From positions 248,001 to 312,000 of the forward strand of contig CBDCSK010000015.1 of NCBI GenBank assembly GCA_965221605.1: a stretch of DNA of 64,000 bases. Direction: 5' to 3'. Positions 36,338-44,098 of the stretch are shown one piece after another (position 1 is the first letter of the stretch; each line of letters opens with the position of its first letter). Source of the DNA: Aldehydirespirator sp965221605. Lineage in GTDB: Bacteria; Actinomycetota; Acidimicrobiia; Acidimicrobiales; Aldehydirespiratoraceae. Made by a program: the position numbers and the translations under genes. Under the pieces are notes generated by a model that saw only the letters and a program-made list of their open reading frames with translations, was not told where the DNA came from and ran no database searches.

Positions 36338-37630
36338 CTACGGACCGAGGAGCGCGGCCGGGACTATGGCTATGCCATCGGCGTCGCGGTAGGAGCGCCG
36401 TCCCAGGGTCACCACGACCGCGTCGAGCAGAGCGGGCCCGATCCGGTCGCGCAGCCACAGGAGGTGCCGGGTGTCCCGGGCGCGCACCTCCTCGGAGAGC
36501 TTCACCTCCACCGCGACCACCCCTTGATCGCTCACGACCACGAGGTCCACCTCGCGGGCGTCGTTCCATGAGCGGAGGTGGCGGACCCGGGCATCGCAGG
36601 ACTGCGCGTAGACACGCAGGTCGCGGGTGACGAGCGACTCGAACAGGCGGCCGAGCAGCGGCCTGTCCCCCTGGTGGGGTCCCGCCGCCGGGTCCACTCC
36701 GAGCAGTTCCTCACGGGCCACTCCCAGCAGCCGGGCGGTGAGCGCGGTGTCGGCGAGGTGGTGCTTCGGCGAGCGCTTCAGCCGGCTCAGATGGCTTCGG
36801 CTCGGCAGCCAGGCCGGCAGCGGCTCCAGCACCCACGTCGCCTCCAGAGCGTCGCGGTAGGCGATGGTCGTGGTCTTGGCCGGCTTGGCATGCTCGCCCG
36901 CGGTGGCTGCGTCTCGGATGGACTCGTATGAGGCCGCCGTGGACACCGCGGCCGCGTAAGCCTCCAGCCAGCGGCGCAGCGTGGCCGGGTTGCGCACCGA
37001 CCGGCCCGTGAGGGGGAGTTCGTGCTCGACGATCCGGTGCAGGTAGCCGTCGGCGAGCAGTCTCCGGGGCCGGTCGGCCACCCCCTGCCAGGCGGGGAAT
37101 CCGCCCGCCACGATCGCCTCGACGTAGTCCTCCAGCGTGGTCTCCGTGGCCGCGTCCACGGGCGGCCGATCGCCGCTCAGGAGGCTGCCGAGGCTCACGG
37201 CGGACGTCTTCCACCGCTCGCTGAGGGTCATGGTCCACATTCGCAGCGTGACGATCCGGCCCGCGCCCGAGTGGGTGGGGGACTCGCTGGGCCGGGCTGA
37301 TCCGGTGAGGATGAACCGCCCGGGCGCGAAGTCGTCGTCGACGGCTCGACGCACGAGATCCCACGACGGCGGGAGCCTCTGCCATTCGTCGATGAGGATC
37401 GGCGGCTCGCCCGCGAGCAGCGCCCGCGGGTCGGCTCGGACCTCGGCCAAGACGTCGGGGTCGTCGAGGTTGTAGACGGTGCTGGCGCGCTCGCGCGCCG
37501 TCCGGGTCTTGCCGACGGCACGCGGGCCTTCGATGCTGACCGCGGGCAGGGCGCCCAGGAGCTCCGACAGGTCCCGGTCCGCGACTCGCGGCCGGTATGC
37601 CAGCGGGTCGCGGGGCACTTGTTGATCCAC
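36338..37630 (-). CDS. ATP-binding protein with DUF4143 domain
   Basis: A 430-aa protein of the archaeal-type AAA+/DUF4143 family. Walker A is EGPRAVGKT, Walker B is ILIDEWQRL, and a sensor ILTGSA follows. The C-terminal DUF4143 part shows HHLADTALTARLLG, GRLFESLVTRDL and a nuclease-like VDLVVVSDQGVVAVEVK (Asp, Glu-X-Lys). Such proteins are common on mobile and accessory DNA, and their role is undefined. GTG 37630 is chosen because the possible TTG at 37666 lies inside a tandem repeat. Confidence 0.82.
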   Translation of the reverse strand: MDQQVPRDPLAYRPRVADRDLSELLGALPAVSIEGPRAVGKTRTARERASTVYNLDDPDVLAEVRADPRALLAGEPPILIDEWQRLPPSWDLVRRAVDDDFAPGRFILTGSARPSESPTHSGAGRIVTLRMWTMTLSERWKTSAVSLGSLLSGDRPPVDAATETTLEDYVEAIVAGGFPAWQGVADRPRRLLADGYLHRIVEHELPLTGRSVRNPATLRRWLEAYAAAVSTAASYESIRDAATAGEHAKPAKTTTIAYRDALEATWVLEPLPAWLPSRSHLSRLKRSPKHHLADTALTARLLGVAREELLGVDPAAGPHQGDRPLLGRLFESLVTRDLRVYAQSCDARVRHLRSWNDAREVDLVVVSDQGVVAVEVKLSEEVRARDTRHLLWLRDRIGPALLDAVVVTLGRRSYRDADGIAIVPAALLGP

Positions 37631-37654
37631 AGCGTTCGCCTTCCCGATCCCTGC

Positions 37655-37711
37655 ATACGCTACCAACTCACATATACACTACTAATTCACAGATACGCTA
37701 CAAATTCACAC
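37655..37711. repeat. Three 19-bp tandem repeats upstream of the DUF4143 gene
   Basis: Units at 37655-37673, 37674-37692 and 37693-37711 share ATACGCTACNAANTCACA with few changes. On the minus strand each reads TGTGAATT, then GTAGCGTAT. The position directly before the ATPase gene and the AT-rich content suggest promoter-proximal binding sites for an iterated regulator, possibly the ATPase itself. Confidence 0.65.
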
Positions 37712-37856
37712 CTCGGCACGAGGGGAAAGGCTGGGACCCGACAGCGTTCTGCGGCACGAGGACGGACGTGTCGGGTACCGCCGGTGAGGAGTTGTTACTC
37801 ACGGTGATAATTCCCTTCGCGAGGATCTTGCGGCAATCCGGAATCATCGGGGGGCA

Positions 37857-38099
37857 TCAGCGGTAGGCGTCCCTTCTGTGCGAGATCGTGAGTACGACGA
37901 TCCCTCCGTCGCTCGCGGTGTAGATCATGCGGTGGGAACGGCCGAGGCGGGCAGAGCGCTTGCCCTGCAGCGCGCCGGCAAGCTTCCTGCCCAAGTGCGG
38001 TTCGCTGTCGAGGCGTTCGATGATCGCCCTGGCTCGGGTCGCCGGCGCGGCTGGCAAGGCATCGAGGTCCTTCTTGGCGTGGCGCGCCAGCCTGGCCAC
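37857..38099 (-). CDS. RelE/ParE-family toxin
   Basis: An 80-aa toxin with the RelE fold: KKDLDALPAAPATRARAIIERL helices in two adjoining parts, GKRSARLGRSHRMIYTASDG strands and the terminal SHRRDAYR. Basic and aromatic residues at the end match mRNA-interferase members. GTG 38099 is the start. A short acidic antitoxin-like gene lies 6 bp upstream. Its last third is duplicated at 36171-36278. Confidence 0.82.
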   Translation of the reverse strand: MARLARHAKKDLDALPAAPATRARAIIERLDSEPHLGRKLAGALQGKRSARLGRSHRMIYTASDGGIVVLTISHRRDAYR

Positions 38100-38105
38100 G
38101 TTGAG

Positions 38106-38228
38106 TCAGTCGAGTTCGGTCAAGTCGCCAGCCGCGATATCGCGTTCGGCCTCAGCGATGGCGTCCATGGTCGTCTCGTCAGCGAAAACTCTCGTCGCGG
38201 ACCGGCGATGGCTGGCCCTATAGCTCAT
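38106..38228 (-). CDS. Short antitoxin-like protein upstream of RelE
   Basis: A 40-aa open frame ending in DAIAEAERDIAAGDLTELD, the kind of acidic C-terminal tail by which RelB/Phd-type antitoxins cap RelE. The DNA-binding N-terminus expected of a full antitoxin is missing, and the first codons overlap the 3' end of tcmP by 11 bp. It may be a trimmed antitoxin left after the island rearranged. Confidence 0.5.
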   Translation of the reverse strand: MSYRASHRRSATRVFADETTMDAIAEAERDIAAGDLTELD

Positions 38229-39201
38229 CGCCAAGGAACCAGGGCTGAGTCGGGGGCTCATGCACATAGACCTGTTCGACCTGTGAATCGGACATCGGGG
38301 GGTCCGCTTCCATCTCGAATAGCCTCGTGACTCCAGACTGCTCTTCCTGCATCTGCTGACGCCTGTCTCTTGCCTCGGCCTGCATCGCGGGGAACTGTGC
38401 AGCAGCTGTGTTGTAGAGGTAGCTCATTATCTTGTGCCCTGCCTCATTGCTCGTGGCGAAGATCATAAAATACAGAGATGTCCCCCGTGTGTTCTTGAGC
38501 TCTAGCGGGTGAGTCCACCTATATCCAAGTTCAGTCTCTAGACGCCAGCGCATTAGGTTCAGGTACTCTTCGTAGGCTTCATGTCCGCTGAGCGATTCAT
38601 TCAGACGAGAATTGTAGATCTCTCGCCATGCACCCATCCCGAAGACATCATCTATCGCTGCTTCATCCTCAGATCTAAGCTCCTTCCCCTTGACAGGCAA
38701 CAGGCGGGAGAACATCTGAGGCGAGAACAGGAGGAACAGTTCAGTCTTGTAGTTCCCCCTTCTGAATCGTGCGAGCTTCTCTAGCGTGCACCACTTGGCT
38801 TCCAGACTATTGGGATCAATGAAGGCAAAGGTTGGTGCCCACGACAGGCGGCGCAAGTCCCGAAGAGCGCAAGAGACCTTCTTGTTTGAGTCTCCAGCGT
38901 AGACCTTGATGTCGCGGCCAGGGTAGGCACTAACCAGCGAACTCTCAAGTTCCTGTGCCTTACCTTCTAGTTCAAAGAACCTAAGTCTCGTGAACGGAGG
39001 TTCATCAATCGATAGCGCAATCTGTGCTGAGCTCTCGATCTCTTCATTCGTGATAGCGTCGAGATTCTCGGTTTCACCGGCAAAGAGATCGAGATATATT
39101 CTCTCGTCCGCCTTGTGCTTGGTAGCTGTAGTGAACGCGTCCAGATAGTCCCTCAGCACATGCAGTTTTCCGCGAGTCCAGAATCCCCAAGCGCGACTCA
39201 T
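38218..39201 (-). CDS. tcmP: Three-Cys-motif partner protein TcmP
   Basis: A 327-aa TcmP-family protein with a methyltransferase-like Rossmann start: RIYLDLFAGETENLD and FAFIDPNSLEAKW, then ELFLLFSPQMFSRLL. The family always neighbours a three-Cys-motif gene on mobile or accessory DNA, and it does so here, overlapping it by one base (TGATG). The biochemical role is unknown. Base composition is clearly lower in GC than the core genes (for example around 38400-39100), which points to recent transfer. Confidence 0.82.
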   Translation of the reverse strand: MSRAWGFWTRGKLHVLRDYLDAFTTATKHKADERIYLDLFAGETENLDAITNEEIESSAQIALSIDEPPFTRLRFFELEGKAQELESSLVSAYPGRDIKVYAGDSNKKVSCALRDLRRLSWAPTFAFIDPNSLEAKWCTLEKLARFRRGNYKTELFLLFSPQMFSRLLPVKGKELRSEDEAAIDDVFGMGAWREIYNSRLNESLSGHEAYEEYLNLMRWRLETELGYRWTHPLELKNTRGTSLYFMIFATSNEAGHKIMSYLYNTAAAQFPAMQAEARDRRQQMQEEQSGVTRLFEMEADPPMSDSQVEQVYVHEPPTQPWFLGDEL

Positions 39202-39950
39202 CAGGCCGCACTGCTCCGGGACGGCAGATTGTTGTACAGCCGCCCGCCAAGTTCTCGGCCGCCCGCTTTGGGGGTGCGGCCACCCCATTGCTTGAAGAAG
39301 AAGTCGACGCCTGCTGCGGCGCACTGGTCGCGCAGGTCTAGAATCCAGTCCTCGCTCATAGGACGGGCGTGGTGGCCGCTTTCGCCTCCGGCGATGAGCC
39401 AGTGGATGCCCGACAAGTTGAGGTCTGGTAGCGCTTCCAGCAGCGGTTCCGCGCTGATGAAGCGGATCGCGGCTGGGACGGAGCGGAGATGGTTGATGCG
39501 GAAGGTGTAGCGCTTGGACTCCACGCTGACTCCCATCCAGACGTTGGGAGGCCAGTCGAGCTCGCCGGCCAGCGAGGCTAAGCGCTTCGAGCGCTTGGTG
39601 AGGATCTGGTAGGTGTGACGGTCCGTGTCGGCCATCACCTCGAAGACCCGCTGTATGAAGTCGAGCGGGACGTCAGTGTGGAAGAGGTCGCTCATGGAGT
39701 TTACGAAGACCACCCGCGGTGCTCGCCACCGGTAGGGGAGTTCCAGTAGGTCGTCGTGCAGGGTCAGGCCGAAGCCGGGGCCGCTGTGCTTGGGGTCGCC
39801 GTCGTTCTGGTACCGCGGGTTGCCCATGGCCTTGAGGCGCTTGGCGAGGGTGAGCGCGTAGCAGTTGTCGCAGCCGTGTGACGTGCGATCACAGCCGGTG
39901 GAAGGGTTCCAGGTTGTCTCGGTCCACTCGATGGCGGTTCGGTCAGCCAC
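39201..39950 (-). CDS. Three-Cys-motif protein, phage Gp37/Gp68 (DUF5131) family
   Basis: A 249-aa protein whose N-terminus holds the cluster TGCDRTSHGCDNCYA (C-X6-C-X2-C), the three-Cys motif, probably for a metal or Fe-S cluster. WTETTWNPSTGC, VFVNSMSDLFH, YQILTKRSKRL, WMGVSVE, AGGESG and FFFKQWGG are family landmarks. It resembles a shortened radical-SAM-type barrel. GTG 39950 is chosen because the family starts close to it. It forms a pair with tcmP; the substrate is unknown. Confidence 0.85.
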   Translation of the reverse strand: MADRTAIEWTETTWNPSTGCDRTSHGCDNCYALTLAKRLKAMGNPRYQNDGDPKHSGPGFGLTLHDDLLELPYRWRAPRVVFVNSMSDLFHTDVPLDFIQRVFEVMADTDRHTYQILTKRSKRLASLAGELDWPPNVWMGVSVESKRYTFRINHLRSVPAAIRFISAEPLLEALPDLNLSGIHWLIAGGESGHHARPMSEDWILDLRDQCAAAGVDFFFKQWGGRTPKAGGRELGGRLYNNLPSRSSAA

Positions 39951-39970
39951 GGCCACCTCCCTTCGGCGTC

Positions 39971-40050
39971 CGGTTATCCACAGGGTACTCACCGGTCTGC
40001 AGATTAGGGACGGGATGAGACAGGGCTCAGTCCTGCGAGTCGCTACCGGA
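39971..40050. repeat. 80-bp dispersed repeat, copy 2
   Basis: Direct repeat of 36075-36154 in the same orientation, 3.9 kb away. It begins just past the three-Cys gene's start and runs into the last codons of hsdM. It is the likely source of the other copy. Confidence 0.7.
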
Positions 40051-41476
40051 CATGGCGGTTAGGGACTCCGTGAGGGCTTGGATTTCGGTTAGGGCGGATT
40101 GGAGGTCTTCGGCTATCTCGGCGGCTAGGACGGTTGGGGGTGGGAGGTTGTCGATGTCCTCCAGGCTCTCGTCGCGGAGCCAGAAGAGGTCGAGGCTGAC
40201 CTTGTCGCGGTCCATCAACTCGTCGTAGGTGTAGCGCTTGAAGCGCTCGGACTCTTGGCGCTGGTGGCGGCCGGTCGGGTTGTAGCAGGCCACGAAGTCG
40301 TCGAGGTCGGCCCTGGTGAGCGGGTTCTGCTTGAGGGTGAAGTGCTTGTTGGTGCGCAGGTCGTAGACCCACAGCTCCCTGGTCCAGGCCTGCTCAGCGC
40401 CTTCGCGGCGACGGAAGAACAGTACGTTGGCCTTGACGCCTTGGGCGTAGAAGATGCCTGTCGGCAGGCGCAGCAGGGTGTGGACCTCGCAGTCGTGCAG
40501 CAGACGTCGGCGGATCGTCTCGCCCGCTCCGGCTTCGAAGAGCACGTTGTCGGGCACGACGACCGCCGCCGTTCCGCCTACCTTGAGCAGGCTGACGATG
40601 TGCTGGACGAAGTTGAGCTGCTTGTTGCGGGTGGTGGCCCAGAAGTCGTCGCGCTCGTAGCTGTCCGACGACGACCGGCCGAAGGGCGGGTTGGTGAGCA
40701 CCATGTCGAAGCGCTCGCCGGGGTCGGAGCGCAGCGCGTCGTCCACATGGACGGGGGAGTCGGACTCGGGGCTCTCGATGCCGTGCAGCAGCAGGTTCAT
40801 GGCGCACAACCTCGCCGGCAGATCTGCGATCTCCCAGCCGGTGAACGCGCCAGAGCGCAGGTGCTCAACCTGATCGGGCTCCAGCGGCGTGAAGCGGTCG
40901 ATGATCGATCGGTAGGCACCCAGGAAGAACCCTCCGGTCCCGCACGCCGGGTCGCAGATGCGGCCACCGGGCTCGGGCTGCATCACATCGACGATGGCGG
41001 AGATCAGCGGCCGAGGCGTGAAGTACTGGCCAGCTCCACGAGCGCCCTCCTGGGCGGTCTTCTCGATCAGGCCCTCATAGGCCGCGCCCTTGAGGTCGGC
41101 GTCGTAGCTCAGCCACTCGTGCTTGTCGATGAAGTCCTTGATGAGCTGCTCCAGCTTGGCCGGGGTTTGGATCCGGTTGCGGGCCTTGTGAAAGACCACG
41201 CCCAACATGTCATCGCCCGCCCCCAGGGTCGCCAGGGTCTCGCTGTAGTGGGCCTCAAGCTCGGCGCCCGAGCGGCTCAGCAGCGACTGCCATTCGTATT
41301 CGATGGGCACCACCCGGTGGCCGCCCAGCAGTTCGTGCTGCTCGTCGGCCATCTTCAGGAACAGCAGGGTACGTGAGCTGCTCCAAGTAGTCGCCGTAGG
41401 AGAGCCCGTCGTCGCGCAGCACGTCGCAGAAGTCCCACAGCCTCTGAACCAGCGCCTTCGGGTCGTGACCGGGCAT
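40027..41476 (-). pseudogene. hsdM: Type I restriction-modification methyltransferase HsdM, frameshifted
   Basis: N6-adenine methyltransferase of a type I system. The N-terminus (MPGHDPKALVQRLWDFCDVL, ending GDYLEQLTY) is in one frame and the rest (from LLFLKMADEQHELL) in another; a single extra base in the GGG run at 41367-41369 explains the shift. After correction it is about 482 aa with motif I DPACGTGGFF and motif IV TNPPFG intact. No hsdS is present, and only a fragment of hsdR remains at 44099-44657. An assembly error at the GGG run is an alternative. Confidence 0.8.
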
Positions 41477-42004
41477 CTGCCCACACTACGCGCCAGGCGC
41501 CGTCCCGCTGTAAGCGAGCACCTCCCGAACCGCCTCATGCGTGCGGCACTGCCCCGATCACCCGCCGAGCCGCCGCAACATAGCCTGCTATTGCCAGAAA
41601 TCGCGTTCTGGCGCGTCTTTGACCCGCGTTTTGGCGCGTTCTCGACCCGCGTGATGGCGCGGCCTCTAGCCGCGTTCTGACGCGTAGCTGAGGTGGCAGA
41701 CGGCGCTCTTGGTGCCGGTGCGTAATGGCTTGTCGCCGTAGGACGGCCCGTCGTCGCGCGCCCTCGAGTCGCGGCCGGACACCCGGCCCACGCTACGCCC
41801 CGGCAACCCCCGCGGTGCCTCATCGTCGGTCGGCTTCGCCTCATGCGAGGTTCCGGGCATCTTGATCTGAGGGGACTACCATCGGAGGCGAAGGAGCAAC
41901 CCCATGAGCACGACCGAGCCCCTTCGCTCGTCACCAGCGACTCTCCGAGAGTGTGTGGACGCTCGGGGGCAGAGCGCGGATCGATTCGACGGGACAGGCG
42001 TGTC
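41477..42004. other. Non-coding stretch between hsdM and the AAA ATPase gene
   Basis: A divergent gap of 528 bp. No reading frame in it looks like a protein. It contains four 23-bp tandem repeats at 41602-41693. The right half must carry the promoter of the ATPase gene, but I see no clear -35/-10 pair. Confidence 0.5.
41602..41693. repeat. Four imperfect 23-bp tandem repeats
   Basis: Units start at 41602, 41625, 41648 and 41671. The shared core is CGCGTTNTGGCGCG, and the ends vary (GACC, GACC, TAGC, GAGG). The 23-bp period is not a multiple of 3, so a coding repeat is unlikely. The repeats lie in the divergent gap upstream of hsdM. Confidence 0.65.
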
Positions 42005-43255
42005 GTGATCGATCAACCCCTGATCAAGAGCATCTGGCCTAGGGGTCTGCTCTCGTTCGGGCACGAGACAGCACCGCTGCGCCTTGGCATGCTGAACGTC
42101 CTCATCGGCCCGAACGGCTCAGGCAAGTCCAATCTGTTCGACGTGCTGAGCCTGATTCGGAGCCTCCCCGTCGACCTGCAGGCCGCGGTCCGACGGGGGG
42201 GAGGCATCAGAAGCTGGCTGTGGCAGAGCGATTTCTCTAGGGAGTCGAAACTGGAAGTGGTTGTCAACCCGGCGGGTTTCGAGCTCCAGCATCGACTCGC
42301 TCTGCGGTGTGTGGACTCACAGTTCTGGGTGGCGGAGGAAGAGATTACACGCCTGCCGGATGGGAGGTTGTACGAGTCCCGGTTGGACACAGACGAAGTA
42401 AGGATCCGAACGGTGCAGCCGCCTGCATCATCTGAGGCCGACGCGAGCCGTCCGCCCATGGCTCCTGGGCCTGGCTTGAAGTGGATGAAGCTTGAGACCG
42501 AGAGAACGGACGAAGGCCCGCTTGAGGAGCGCCGATATCCGCCAGAGACAAACCAGTCCATCCTCCAACAGTTGAGATCTCCCCTTGATTTTCCGTATTT
42601 GACAGTTCTGTCGGGTGTCTACAACGCACTGGCAATCTACGACCACTGGCACTTCGGGCGCGACGCGGAGTTACGTCGGTCTCAACCCGCAGATGCAAGA
42701 GGCGACAGGCTTGATGAAGACTACCGCAATCTGGCCCTCGTGCTGAACCAGATCGGCCAACATCCCGAAGCCAAGCAGCACGTTCTTGCTGGATTGCGTG
42801 AGCTGTATGAGGACTTCACAGACTATAATGTTGTGATCAACAGTGGATCGGTCCAAGTTTACTTCACTGAGAGCAAGGAACGATCCGTACCTGCTAATCG
42901 GCTATCAGATGGAACTATACGGTATCTTTGTGTCTTGGCCATGCTATACAATCCTAATGCGTATCCCATCGTCTGCCTTGAGGAACCAGAGTTAGGCCTT
43001 CATCCTGATATTGTAGTTGCTCTGGCTAAGCATCTACGTGTTGCCAGCGAGCGGATGCAGATTCTTGTGACGACACACTCAGACATCCTGATCGATTCTC
43101 TCTCAGATATGCCCGAAGCGGTAGTTGTCTTTGAGCACGACGGCGATTCTACGAAGATGGATCGCCTCAAGGAGTCTGACCTACGCGAGTGGCTCAAGAG
43201 GTACCGTTTGGGAGATCTGTGGACCAGCGGGCAGATAGGCGGCACGCGCTGGTGA
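42005..43255 (+). CDS. AAA/ABC-type ATPase paired with DUF4276 protein
   Basis: A 416-aa ATPase of the OLD/RecF-like group (AAA_21). Walker A is IGPNGSGKSNLFD at about residues 37-49. The signature-like NRLSDGTIRYLCVL, Walker B VCLEEPELGLHPD and switch TTHSDIL are all intact. Its 3' part (about 42590-43110) is visibly AT-rich for this genome, a sign of transfer. GTG 42005 is the start. The stop overlaps the DUF4276 gene by 4 bp. ATPase plus DUF4276 pairs are candidate phage-defence modules by analogy with RloAB and OLD-type systems. Confidence 0.82.
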   Translation: MIDQPLIKSIWPRGLLSFGHETAPLRLGMLNVLIGPNGSGKSNLFDVLSLIRSLPVDLQAAVRRGGGIRSWLWQSDFSRESKLEVVVNPAGFELQHRLALRCVDSQFWVAEEEITRLPDGRLYESRLDTDEVRIRTVQPPASSEADASRPPMAPGPGLKWMKLETERTDEGPLEERRYPPETNQSILQQLRSPLDFPYLTVLSGVYNALAIYDHWHFGRDAELRRSQPADARGDRLDEDYRNLALVLNQIGQHPEAKQHVLAGLRELYEDFTDYNVVINSGSVQVYFTESKERSVPANRLSDGTIRYLCVLAMLYNPNAYPIVCLEEPELGLHPDIVVALAKHLRVASERMQILVTTHSDILIDSLSDMPEAVVVFEHDGDSTKMDRLKESDLREWLKRYRLGDLWTSGQIGGTRW

Positions 43256-43866
43256 AGGTGGCGCTGTACGTAGAGGGCGGCGGCACGGGCAAGGCGCTCA
43301 GGACGGAGGCGCGCCGAGGATTCAGTGATTTGCTGAAAGGCGCAGGGTTCGCCGGAAGACTGCCGAGGGTGGTCGCATGCGGGTCGCGCAACGAGGCCTA
43401 TGATCGCTTCCGGATCAGGTTCAGTGCGGTTGTCGATGAGTATTCTGTGCTGTTAGTCGATAGCGAGGACGTAGTGGCGCATCAGCACCGGCCGGATGTC
43501 TCGTCAGGTGCCTGGCAACACCTTCGATCACATGATGGTTGGACGCGACCGTATGGCTCAGGTGATGACCAAGCACAACTGATGGTCACATGCATGGAGA
43601 CATGGTTGCTCGCGGATCGAGAGGCCCTCCGGAGCCACTTTCCGAAGCTGAATGAGAAGCGATTGTTGCCGGTCGAAGGGCTTGAGGGGCGCACCAAGCA
43701 GGATGTCCAAGCCGCACTTCGGGACGCGACGGCATCTTCGCGCAAGGGCAGGTACGATAAGGCTCGTGACTCCTTCACTCTTGTGGGAAAGGTGTCGCCC
43801 GATGCGCTGAGGCGCTCACTACCCCACTTCCGCAAATTCCTCGAAGCGCTGGACTCCCACCTGTGA
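43252..43866 (+). CDS. DUF4276-family protein
   Basis: A 204-aa protein with the family start KVALYVEGGGTG, an acidic strand SVLLVDSEDVV and CMETWLLADREAL. The glutamate and Asp-X-Asp-like pattern fits a TOPRIM-like nuclease fold. GTG 43252 overlaps the ATPase stop (GTGA), so the two are made together and likely form a sensor ATPase-effector complex. The nuclease role is inferred from the fold pattern and context. Confidence 0.8.
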   Translation: MKVALYVEGGGTGKALRTEARRGFSDLLKGAGFAGRLPRVVACGSRNEAYDRFRIRFSAVVDEYSVLLVDSEDVVAHQHRPDVSSGAWQHLRSHDGWTRPYGSGDDQAQLMVTCMETWLLADREALRSHFPKLNEKRLLPVEGLEGRTKQDVQAALRDATASSRKGRYDKARDSFTLVGKVSPDALRRSLPHFRKFLEALDSHL

Positions 43867-44066
43867 GGGCAAGTCGTCCGGCAACTCTCGAGCCTGAGAA
43901 ACTTGCGAGACCGAGTCCCGAGTTTGAACGTCTCGGGGCTGAGGATCGGGTGCCGGTCCCCTTCAGCGATCCCGGAGCGGTTCACTCTGGAGTTGGTTCT
44001 TGATGGGGTTGCCACATATGTGAGATATCGTGTCGGTATATCCCCCCAGTCGCTTCGGTGGCTGGG

Positions 44067-44092
44067 CGAAGGCCCGCTTCGGCGGGCCTTCG
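44067..44092. terminator. Perfect hairpin with TTCG loop
   Basis: CGAAGGCCCGC (44067-44077), loop TTCG, GCGGGCCTTCG (44082-44092): an 11-bp perfect stem with a very stable tetraloop. It lies between the DUF4276 gene and the convergent hsdR fragment and can serve both strands. No T-run follows. Confidence 0.75.
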
Positions 44093-44098
44093 AGCGTT

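Noticed and set aside
41602..41693. CRISPR array
   Set aside because: Repeats are 23 bp with no spacers between units and there are no cas genes. No other array-like pattern was seen in the window.
41666..41860. A 64-codon minus-strand frame with an hsdM-like RDDG-SYGD segment
   Set aside because: The likeness to the HsdM start is short and the rest does not match; too weak to call a duplicated gene end.
41477..41934. A longer N-terminus of HsdM from an upstream ATG
   Set aside because: The upstream residues are compositional noise. The true HsdM start is MPGHDPKALVQ in another frame at 41476, joined by a frameshift.
35384..42024. The same 15 bases GATCAACCCCTGATC near the doc stop and near the AAA ATPase start, in inverted orientation
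   Set aside because: Matches of 15 bases are expected by chance a few times in a window of this size, and the flanks do not match.
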